DNA of 6,193 nucleotides from Chloroflexota bacterium. Its GTDB lineage: Bacteria > Chloroflexota > Chloroflexia > Thermomicrobiales > UBA6265. The notes beneath the pieces are model-generated. The model made no database searches. It had not been told where the DNA came from and was given only the letters and a program-made list of their open reading frames with translations. Location of the stretch: assembly GCA_023392645.1 (NCBI GenBank), contig JAEVYR010000195.1:1-6193 (forward strand), in the 5' to 3' direction. Shown here in pieces: positions 1-5,431 of this stretch; the first letter of the stretch is position 1; each line of letters starts with the position of its first letter. A program made the translations under genes and the position numbers.

Positions 1-1146
1 GATCAGCAACCGGCGCCGGACGACCGCACCCTGCTCGACCGCTGGATTCTCTCGCGCCTGAACCAGGTCACCGGTTACGTCCGCGAGCGCATCGAGGCAT
101 ACGATCCGACCGCGGCGGCCCGTGAGCTGGAGCACTTCATCGTCGAGGAGCTTTCGAACTGGTACATCCGCCGGAACCGGCGGCGGTTCTGGAAGCCGGA
201 GAGCGACGCCGACAAGACGGCGGCCTACGCCACCCTGCACGAGGCGTTGACCACGACAATCCGCCTGCTCGCGCCGTTCGTGCCGTTCATCACGGAGGAG
301 ATGTACCAGAACCTCGTCGTGGCGGTGCAGCCCGATGTGCCAGCATCGATCCATCTCACCGACTACCCGGAGCCGAACGCGGCCATGATCGACGAGGAGC
401 TCTCGCGCGAGATGACCGCCGTCCTGCGGGTTGTCCGGCTGGGCCGCGCCGCGCGCTCGGAAGCGAACCTGAAGGTGCGGCAACCGCTGCCGGCGGTGCT
501 GGTGCACACGGCGGATCCGCGTGACGCCGAGGCGGTGGTCCACCTCAAGGATCAAATCCTCGACGAGCTCAACGTCAAGGACGTGCGCGCGCTCGAAGAG
601 CTCTCCGACGTCGTGACATGGGAGATCAAGCCGAACCTGCCGGTGCTGGGGCCGAAGTACGGCAAAAAGCTCGGGGAGATTCGGAAGGCGCTCGGGGCCA
701 TGGACGCGACCGATGTCGCGACGAGCGTCAACGCGGGCGAGCCCGTCTCGCTCGGCCAGATCGACGGCCAGGAAGTCGTGCTCGAGCCGTCGGACATCCT
801 CGTCAGCCTGACGAAGCGCGAGGGATTCGCCGCTGCGCAGGGCGAGGGCGCGACGGTCGCGCTCGACACGGACCTGACGCCGGAGCTCATCCGCGAAGGC
901 ATGGCACGCGACTTCGTTCGCGGCGTGCAGGACGCGCGCAAGCGAATGAACCTGCGCATGGAGCAGACGATCAACCTCGCATGGGCGGCCGATGGCGAGG
1001 TGGCCGAGGCGATCGTCGCAAACGACGACTACATCCGCCGCGAGGTGCTCGCGACGGAATCCAGCCGCGCGGATTCGCTCGACGGCGAGGCGTTCGACGT
1101 CAAGGTCGGCGACGAGATCGTGAAGGTGAGCATCATCGCGGCGTAG
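1..1146 (+). CDS. ileS: Isoleucyl-tRNA synthetase, C-terminal part (5' end outside window)
   Basis: The reading frame is open from base 1 and gives 381 residues up to TAG, so the N-terminal catalytic and editing domains lie upstream of the window. The enzyme charges tRNA-Ile with isoleucine in the cytoplasm. Visible residues 10-21 (TLLDRWILSRLN) and 52-64 (SNWYIRRNRRRFW) are hallmarks of the class I anticodon-binding helical domain of IleRS, followed by LLAPFVPFITEEMYQ near 89-103. Further on, LNVKDV and the stretch PNLPVLGPKYGKK match the C-terminal extension (DUF5915-like) of the eukaryote-like IleRS2 type. There is no cysteine anywhere in the visible part, so the C-terminal zinc finger of E. 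coli-type IleRS is absent, which agrees with IleRS2. The TTG at 247 opens a shorter frame but is internal, because the family homology continues upstream of it. It is followed by a hairpin and 157 nt before ychF. Confidence 0.96.
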   Translation, partial: DQQPAPDDRTLLDRWILSRLNQVTGYVRERIEAYDPTAAARELEHFIVEELSNWYIRRNRRRFWKPESDADKTAAYATLHEALTTTIRLLAPFVPFITEEMYQNLVVAVQPDVPASIHLTDYPEPNAAMIDEELSREMTAVLRVVRLGRAARSEANLKVRQPLPAVLVHTADPRDAEAVVHLKDQILDELNVKDVRALEELSDVVTWEIKPNLPVLGPKYGKKLGEIRKALGAMDATDVATSVNAGEPVSLGQIDGQEVVLEPSDILVSLTKREGFAAAQGEGATVALDTDLTPELIREGMARDFVRGVQDARKRMNLRMEQTINLAWAADGEVAEAIVANDDYIRREVLATESSRADSLDGEAFDVKVGDEIVKVSIIAA

Positions 1147-1166
1147 TGTTCAGACAATTCCATCGG

Positions 1167-1189
1167 CGCCCGGAATGCATCTCCGGGCG
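1167..1189 (+). terminator. GC-rich hairpin 20 nt after ileS, possible terminator
   Basis: CGCCCGGA at 1167-1174 and TCCGGGCG at 1182-1189 form a perfect 8-bp stem around a 7-nt loop, 20 nt after the ileS stop. The position and stability suit a transcription terminator or a 3'-end stabilising stem for the ileS mRNA. No run of T follows (the next bases are acggttggg), so it is not a canonical Rho-independent terminator. The rest of 1147-1303 shows no gene and no convincing promoter. Confidence 0.45.
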
Positions 1190-1303
1190 ACGGTTGGGCG
1201 CAAACCCCTGAGATCGCATCGCCATCACGCAATCGGCAGCCGGTCGACCGCATCGCCGCGTCCATCGCCTGACTCTCGCCCAAAATAGCCCTGGAATGAC
1301 TAC

Positions 1304-2380
1304 ATGAGCCTCTCGATTGGAATCGTCGGGCTGCCGAATGTCGGCAAGTCCACCCTGTTCAATGCGCTGACGGACAACGAAATCCTCGCCGCGAACTACC
1401 CGTTTGCCACGATCGAGCCGAACACCGGCATCGTGCCGGTGCCGGATGCTCGGATGCCGGTCTTGGCGGAGATGTTCGGGAGCGAGCGCATCCTGCCCGC
1501 CACCGTGACGTTTGTCGATATTGCCGGCCTCGTCGCCGGGGCCAGCCAGGGCGAGGGCCTTGGCAACAAGTTTCTCGCCAGTATCCGCAACACCCAGGCG
1601 ATCGCGCATATCGTGCGCGCGTTCGAAAACGACGATATCGTTCACGTCAGCAACAGGGTCAGCCCGAAGGACGATATCGAGGTCATCAATGCTGAGCTCT
1701 GCCTCGCCGATATCCAGACGATCGATGGCCGCCTGCAGCGACTGCAGAAGGACGCCAAGGGCAACCCCAAGGCACGCGAAGCGATTGACTACCTGGAGGG
1801 GCTGAAGGCAAAGCTGGATGATGGAGTTCTGCTTTCGACCCTGCCGGACCTGGATATGGAGGTGATCTACGATCTCCATCTCCTCACCGCCAAGCCGGTG
1901 ATTTATGTGTTCAACGTCGACGAGGAGTCTCTTTCGAACGAGGCCCGTCTGCAGGAACTCCGCGATCTGGTGGCGCCATCGCGGGCGATCTTCATCTCCG
2001 CGAAACTGGAGGACGAGCTGCGCGGTCTCGATGAAGCCGACGCAGCAGAACTTCTGGAGGGGTACGGTGTGAGCGAAAACGGGCTGAACCAGCTCATTCA
2101 CACCGCGTACGAAACGCTGGGGCTTCAGAGCTACCTTACGGCGGGCCCGAAAGAAGTACGTGCCTGGACGATTCACCGGGGCGATACGGCCCCGCAGGCG
2201 GCTGGCGTGATCCATACTGATTTCATGCGCGGGTTCATTGCCGCACAGGTCGTCGATTACGACGACCTTGTGGCCGCCGGTTCGATGGCGGCGGCAAAGT
2301 CCGCCGGCAAGGTCCGCACCGAAGGCAAGGAATACGTGATGCGCCCCGGTGACGTGGTGGAATTCCGCTTCAACGTCTAG
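1304..2380 (+). CDS. ychF: YchF/OLA1-family ribosome-associated P-loop ATPase
   Basis: This 358-residue protein has the usual YchF length (about 363 in E. coli) and is recognisable along its whole length. The P-loop GLPNVGKST is at residues 9-17, the Walker B/G3 motif DIAGLV at 72-77, and the SAKLE motif at 232-236. At 204-207 the usual GTPase NKxD is replaced by NVDE, the change linked to ATP rather than GTP preference in this subfamily of Obg-type proteins. Residues from about 274 to the end form the TGS domain, with TAGPKEVRAWTI, APQAAGVIHTDF and the closing GDVVEFRFNV. Known family members bind ribosomes and are implicated in translation and the oxidative stress response; the exact role is unsettled. 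The ATG at 1304 starts directly before the conserved first strand. Its Shine-Dalgarno is weak (GGAA at 1293-1296, 7 nt away). It is co-oriented with ileS and argG, and probably in its own unit because of the hairpin upstream. Confidence 0.97.
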   Translation: MSLSIGIVGLPNVGKSTLFNALTDNEILAANYPFATIEPNTGIVPVPDARMPVLAEMFGSERILPATVTFVDIAGLVAGASQGEGLGNKFLASIRNTQAIAHIVRAFENDDIVHVSNRVSPKDDIEVINAELCLADIQTIDGRLQRLQKDAKGNPKAREAIDYLEGLKAKLDDGVLLSTLPDLDMEVIYDLHLLTAKPVIYVFNVDEESLSNEARLQELRDLVAPSRAIFISAKLEDELRGLDEADAAELLEGYGVSENGLNQLIHTAYETLGLQSYLTAGPKEVRAWTIHRGDTAPQAAGVIHTDFMRGFIAAQVVDYDDLVAAGSMAAAKSAGKVRTEGKEYVMRPGDVVEFRFNV

Positions 2381-2405
2381 TCCGGATTCCGGTGGCGCCG
2401 CCTTA

Positions 2406-2437
2406 TTGTCGCGGCCCGAGGAACCGGCCGATATACC
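2406..2437 (+). promoter_or_regulatory. Weak candidate promoter for argG
   Basis: In the 86 nt between ychF and argG, TTGTCG at 2406-2411 resembles a -35 element, and GATATA (2430-2435, 18-nt spacer) or TATACC (2432-2437, 20-nt spacer) a -10 element. Matches are only partial (4/6 for the -35, 3/6 to 4/6 for the -10), so argG may equally be read from an upstream promoter. I see no clear ArgR-type palindrome here. Confidence 0.25.
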
Positions 2438-2453
2438 TGAATGGCTGGGCGCC

Positions 2454-2461
2454 AGGGGAGG
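2454..2461 (+). promoter_or_regulatory. Strong ribosome binding site fixing the argG start
   Basis: AGGGGAGG ends 5 nt before the GTG at 2467. No comparable site precedes the other in-frame GTG at 2392, which lies only 11 nt after the ychF stop. This decides the argG start. Confidence 0.85.
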
Positions 2462-2466
2462 CAACA

Positions 2467-3810
2467 GTGGGGAATATCCTTGAGAAGCTGCCGGCGGGGC
2501 AGAAAGTCGGTATTGCGTTTTCCGGTGGCCTGGACACCAGCGCGGCGATCGCCTGGATGCGCGAGAAGGGCGCGATCCCGAACGCCTACACCGCGAATCT
2601 CGGCCAGCCCGACGAGTCGGACTACGACGACATTCCGCGCCGCGCAAAAGAATACGGCGCGGATCAGGCGCGACTCGTTGATTGCCGCCCGCAGCTCGTC
2701 GCGGAAGGCCTGACGGCGTTGCAGTGCGGCGCGTTCCACATCACCACCGCCGGCGTCCCCTACTTCAACACCACCCCACTCGGGCGCGCCGTGACCGGCA
2801 CGATGCTGGTCGCGGCGATGAAGGAAGACGACGTCAACATCTGGGGTGACGGCAGCACCTACAAGGGCAACGACATCGAGCGGTTCTACCGCTACGGCCT
2901 GCTGGTCAACCCCGACCTGAAGATCTACAAGCCGTGGCTCGACCAGCAGTTCATCGACGAGCTGGGCGGCCGCGCCGAGATGTCGGAGTACCTCCAGAAG
3001 CTCGGCTTCGACTACAAGATGTCGCCGGAGAAGGCGTACTCCACGGACTCCAACATCCTCGGCGCCACCCACGAAGCAAAGGATCTCGAGCAGCTCGACA
3101 GCAACATCACCATCGTCGACCCGATCATGGGGGTCGCCTTCTGGCGCGACGATGTTGAGGTGGCGTACGAGGAGGTCCGGATCACGTTCGAGCACGGGCT
3201 TCCCGTGGCGATCAACGGCGAGACGTTTCCCGACCAGGTCGCGCTGCTGACCGAGGCAAACGCGATCGGCGGCCGCCATGGTCTGGGCATGAGCGACCAG
3301 ATCGAAAACCGGATCATCGAGTCGAAAAGCCGCGGCATCTACGAGGCGCCCGGCATGGCGCTGCTGTTCATCGCCTACGAGCGTCTTTTGACCGGCATCC
3401 ACAACGAGGACACCATCGACCAGTACCACGACAGTGGCCGCCGGCTGGGACGCCTGCTCTATCAGGGACGCTGGTTCGATCCGCAGGCGATCATGCTGCG
3501 CGAATCGCTGCAACGGTGGGTGGCGAGCCTCATCTCGGGCGAGGTCACGATCGGCCTGCGGCGCGGCAACGACTACTCGATCCTGAACACCGCATCACGC
3601 AACCTCACCTACGACCCCGACCGGCTTTCGATGGAAAAAATCGAGTCGTCGTTCACGCCGGCCGATCGCATCGGCCAGCTCACGATGCGCAACAACGACA
3701 TCACCGACACCCGCGAGAAGCTGGTCGAATACGTGCAGGAAGGGCTGGTACGGATGTCCGATCGCGGCTCTATCCCGCAACTCCCCGGCGCGAGCCCGGA
3801 GACTGACTGA
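2467..3810 (+). CDS. argG: Argininosuccinate synthase
   Basis: This enzyme condenses citrulline and aspartate with ATP to give argininosuccinate, the penultimate step of arginine synthesis, in the cytoplasm. The product is close to E. coli ArgG throughout, and with the GTG start at 2467 it has the same length, 447 residues. The ATP pyrophosphatase P-loop SGGLDTS is at residues 19-25, as in E. coli. NTTPLGRAVTGT is at 101-112, GDGSTYKGND at 127-136, STDSNILGATHE at 192-203 and GGRHGLGMSDQIENR at 268-282, all conserved substrate-site segments. The frame stays open upstream to a GTG at 2392, adding 25 residues that match nothing in the family and include no conserved motif, so I reject that start. 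It belongs to the long ArgG subgroup rather than the roughly 400-residue form common in other bacteria. No argH or other arg gene is in the window. The next gene begins 24 nt after the stop and is probably in the same transcript. Confidence 0.98.
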   Translation: MGNILEKLPAGQKVGIAFSGGLDTSAAIAWMREKGAIPNAYTANLGQPDESDYDDIPRRAKEYGADQARLVDCRPQLVAEGLTALQCGAFHITTAGVPYFNTTPLGRAVTGTMLVAAMKEDDVNIWGDGSTYKGNDIERFYRYGLLVNPDLKIYKPWLDQQFIDELGGRAEMSEYLQKLGFDYKMSPEKAYSTDSNILGATHEAKDLEQLDSNITIVDPIMGVAFWRDDVEVAYEEVRITFEHGLPVAINGETFPDQVALLTEANAIGGRHGLGMSDQIENRIIESKSRGIYEAPGMALLFIAYERLLTGIHNEDTIDQYHDSGRRLGRLLYQGRWFDPQAIMLRESLQRWVASLISGEVTIGLRRGNDYSILNTASRNLTYDPDRLSMEKIESSFTPADRIGQLTMRNNDITDTREKLVEYVQEGLVRMSDRGSIPQLPGASPETD

Positions 3811-3824
3811 GCCGCTGCTCGCAC

Positions 3825-3832
3825 GGGGGGGG
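3825..3832 (+). promoter_or_regulatory. Run of eight G forming the ribosome binding region of the DUF4272-like gene
   Basis: Eight consecutive G residues end 2 nt before the ATG at 3835. They can pair with the pyrimidine-rich anti-Shine-Dalgarno in several registers. The tract is outside the coding frame, so slippage would change spacing and not the reading frame. Confidence 0.5.
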
Positions 3833-3834
3833 CG

Positions 3835-4554
3835 ATGGACATCGATCACGACGACTCGCTCGATATCCAGGTTCGACCGGCGATCGATCTCGTTCGCCGA
3901 ACCGCGCTGCTGGCGGTCATCGCCGAGCGTGGCGTGCTGGAGATTGACGCCGAACGTGGCGACTACGAGCGCGACACCGACCGGTTCGAGTTGCTCAGTT
4001 GGGCTCGCGGCGCGCTGGCCGGCCCCGTGACCGGCGAGGAGTTGCGGCTGCTCGCGACACCGATCGGCGAGCTGGGCGACGACCTTTCGCGCTGCGACGA
4101 TGCGCTGACCGGTGCCGCCACGATCGCATGGGCGCTCGGCATCGTCGACTCTGACCGGCTGCCAGTCCCGCCGGATGGTGACGCCGAGGAGCGCGTGATG
4201 ACCTGGGCTCCCGCGCCGTGGACCGACCTCGACCGCATCGCCCGAAAGCTCCAGTTGCGGAGTGAAGCGGCCATCGCGACCGAGCGCGAGCGGTGGGAGC
4301 TCTGGTACTGGCGATCGACGGACGCCGACGAAGCGACCGGGTCGGTTGACGATGTCGTTGCCGACCTGGCCGAGTCCGGGCTGATTCCGACCGCCGACGG
4401 CGATTTCGCCACCGACGCCGCCGAGCCATTCGAAAAGCTCACCCCCGAGCAACAGGACGAGATTGCCTGGTTGGCGGAACACCGGCTTCGAGCGCTCAAC
4501 TGGGCCTGCGGCTTCGGCGACGACTGGGAAAGCGTGCCGCTGTACCCGGACTGA
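3835..4554 (+). CDS. Hypothetical protein, DUF4272-like
   Basis: The product has 239 residues, and its function is unknown. I place it tentatively in the DUF4272 family. The supporting segments are the N-terminal RRTALLAVIA (21-30), the middle AATIAWALGIVD (94-105) followed by a proline-rich loop, and the C-terminal EHRLRALNWACGFGDDW (215-231); families of this kind typically end in an ALNW...W-D-x-VP pattern, here DDWESVP. It is strongly acidic and rich in tryptophan (10 in 239, three of them within 154-159), with no signal peptide or membrane segment, so a soluble cytoplasmic protein is likely. The ATG at 3835 follows a G8 tract and starts 24 nt after argG, which suggests co-transcription and translational linkage with argG. 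That is context only and does not show an arginine-related role. No catalytic motif is evident. Base composition resembles its neighbours. The coding call is secure; the family name is a recollection of motifs and not a search result. Confidence 0.85.
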   Translation: MDIDHDDSLDIQVRPAIDLVRRTALLAVIAERGVLEIDAERGDYERDTDRFELLSWARGALAGPVTGEELRLLATPIGELGDDLSRCDDALTGAATIAWALGIVDSDRLPVPPDGDAEERVMTWAPAPWTDLDRIARKLQLRSEAAIATERERWELWYWRSTDADEATGSVDDVVADLAESGLIPTADGDFATDAAEPFEKLTPEQQDEIAWLAEHRLRALNWACGFGDDWESVPLYPD

Positions 4555-4649
4555 CGCGATAGAAGCGCGGGCAGGTCGCCGCCACTCGCCGTGCACCGTT
4601 CCACTGCCGCGTGCGTGGGCCCTTCGTTGACAATAGCGCCAATCCAATT

Positions 4650-4678
4650 CAGGGTCGCACCGACTCGCGTCGACCCTG
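4650..4678 (+). other. Inverted repeat/hairpin downstream of the hypothetical gene
   Basis: CAGGGTCG at 4650-4657 and CGACCCTG at 4671-4678 are perfect 8-bp arms around a 13-nt loop, and the smaller stem CGAC/GTCG (4661-4664 with 4669-4672) competes with it. It lies 95 nt after the hypothetical gene stop and has no T tract, so it could be a weak terminator for the argG unit. A perfect -35 hexamer TTGACA sits at 4627-4632, and the left arm starts where its -10 would fall (17-nt spacer, CAGGGT, a poor match), so an operator role is a second possibility. Confidence 0.4.
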
Positions 4679-4686
4679 CGGGCCGG

Positions 4687-4715
4687 TTGCACCTCTTGAT
4701 ATTCGATGCTAATCT
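4687..4715 (+). promoter_or_regulatory. Candidate promoter of the ArsR-type regulator gene
   Basis: TTGCAC (4687-4692) and TAATCT (4710-4715) are separated by 17 nt, and a TG at 4707-4708 gives an extended -10 arrangement. Each hexamer matches consensus only 3/6, but in the -10 the most important first, second and last bases agree. The stretch is AT-rich compared with its surroundings. An alternative pairs TTGATA (4696-4701) with TTTCAT (4718-4723) at 16 nt. A start near 4722 would give a leader of about 30 nt ending in a strong ribosome binding site. Confidence 0.4.
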
Positions 4716-4733
4716 AATTTCATGTCCATCGAA
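4702..4733 (+). promoter_or_regulatory. Inverted repeat bracketing the candidate -10, possible autoregulatory operator
   Basis: TTCGATG at 4702-4708 and CATCGAA at 4727-4733 are perfect 7-bp inverted arms 18 nt apart. Between them lies a short tandem repeat CTAATCTAAT (4709-4718). ArsR-family dimers bind inverted repeats overlapping their own promoters, so the placement upstream of the regulator gene suits autorepression. The arms could instead form an mRNA stem close to the ribosome binding site. Binding is inferred from position and symmetry only. Confidence 0.45.
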
Positions 4734-4737
4734 GTAC

Positions 4738-4743
4738 AGGAGG
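4738..4743 (+). promoter_or_regulatory. Consensus ribosome binding site of the regulator gene
   Basis: AGGAGG is a full Shine-Dalgarno consensus, 7 nt before the ATG at 4751. It fixes that start. Confidence 0.9.
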
Positions 4744-4750
4744 GTGCCAC

Positions 4751-5431
4751 ATGACGTCAGACGGAACCGACAACGCCCGAGAGCTGGCGAGATTGTTGAA
4801 GGTGATTGCGGATGAGTCCCGCCTGCGGATTCTCGGGCTGCTCGCGGAGGGTCCTCTTGTGGGCAAGGAGATCGCGGCACGTCTCGAACTGACCCCGCCG
4901 ACCGTCAGCCACCACATGCGAAAGTTGGTCGACGCCGGCATCGTGACCGCGACGAGCGATGCCCAGATGCAACGATATGCGCTGAACGGCGATCTGTTGC
5001 TCGCCATGCGACGCGCTCCGCTGGAGCCGGAACCGGAAACGTCGCCTGCATCTACCGATGACGAGGATGCCGCCTACCGCGCGAAGGTGTTGCGGAACTT
5101 CTTCGACGGCGAGCGGCTGAAAACCATTCCGGCTCAGCGCAAGCAACGAGTGATTGTCCTGCAGAAGTTGATGGAGCGGTTCGACCCGGCCCAGAGCTAC
5201 GCCGAGCGCGAGGTGAACGACCTCCTACGACCTGCCCACGACGATGTCGCGTCGTTGCGACGCGAACTGGTCGACTACGGCTTCATGACGCGGGAGCGAG
5301 GCATCTACCAGGTGGCTCACTCCACCCCCGCTCGCTCGGAACAGATCGCCCAGGAGGTCACTGGCGACGAGCGCGGCTGGCTCGCCGGACTGATCGGATC
5401 GGCCGTCGGAGCGAGCAGCCGCGGTCAGTAG
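4751..5431 (+). CDS. ArsR-family winged-helix regulator with DUF2087-like C-terminal domain
   Basis: The product has 226 residues and is a probable DNA-binding transcriptional regulator. Residues about 10-90 form an ArsR-type winged helix: LARLLKVIADESRLRILGLL (12-31) is the typical first helices, and LTPPTVSHHMRKL (47-59) is the recognition helix, followed by the wing. After an acidic linker rich in P, E and D (about 91-107), residues 113-187 (VLRNFFDGERLKTIP, QRVIVLQKLMERF, YAEREVNDLLR, DDVASLRRELVDYGFM) match the DUF2087 domain found fused to such regulators; its ligand is not known to me. There is no cysteine in the protein, so the classical thiol metal site of ArsR/SmtB sensors is missing and another signal is likely. 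The start is set by AGGAGG 7 nt upstream. The inverted repeat at 4702-4733 suggests autoregulation. The last 7 nt overlap the convergent trpF gene. Targets are unknown. Confidence 0.93.
   Translation: MTSDGTDNARELARLLKVIADESRLRILGLLAEGPLVGKEIAARLELTPPTVSHHMRKLVDAGIVTATSDAQMQRYALNGDLLLAMRRAPLEPEPETSPASTDDEDAAYRAKVLRNFFDGERLKTIPAQRKQRVIVLQKLMERFDPAQSYAEREVNDLLRPAHDDVASLRRELVDYGFMTRERGIYQVAHSTPARSEQIAQEVTGDERGWLAGLIGSAVGASSRGQ
5372..5423. other. Long stem inside the regulator gene end, directly after the trpF stop
   Basis: Bases 5372-5385 pair with 5411-5423 in 13 Watson-Crick pairs interrupted only by a bulged G at 5380; the loop is 25 nt (5386-5410). On the minus strand the stem starts one base after the trpF stop, so it is well placed to end or protect the trp transcript. 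On the plus strand it lies within the last codons of the regulator. Neither side has a T tract, so a canonical intrinsic terminator is not supported. Confidence 0.5.

Noticed and set aside
247..1146. ileS as a complete 299-codon gene starting at TTG 247
   Set aside because: The same frame is open to base 1 and encodes conserved IleRS motifs before 247, so the gene is truncated by the window edge.
1215..1257. Direct repeat CGCATCGCC at 1215-1223 and 1249-1257
   Set aside because: It is only 9 bp of GC-rich sequence with two copies and no accompanying promoter or palindrome, which is compatible with chance.
1281..1286. CAAAAT as a -10 element for ychF
   Set aside because: There is no -35 at a usable distance, and the implied start would fall on the weak ribosome site itself.
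2381..2391. CCGG-ATT-CCGG as a ychF terminator stem
   Set aside because: A 4-bp stem with a 3-nt loop and no T tract is too weak to support.
1133..2647. 504-codon open frame on the minus strand
   Set aside because: It lies antisense across ychF and the start of argG, both unmistakable. It shows no recognisable family and is the kind of open frame that GC-rich codon bias produces.
2377..3513. 378-codon open frame on the minus strand
   Set aside because: It is antisense to the argG coding sequence, with low-complexity composition typical of a reverse-frame shadow.
3595..4692. 365-codon open frame on the minus strand
   Set aside because: It spans the end of argG and the DUF4272-like gene in antisense, is arginine-rich and has no recognisable domain. 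The plus-strand genes have good starts and family signals.
4591..4815. 74-codon open frame on the plus strand in the gap before the regulator
   Set aside because: There is no ribosome site or family resemblance, and it runs through the promoter region into the regulator gene in another frame.
3963..4880. 305-codon serine/arginine-rich open frame on the minus strand
   Set aside because: It crosses the hypothetical gene, the regulatory gap and the regulator start. Its composition is that of a shadow frame.
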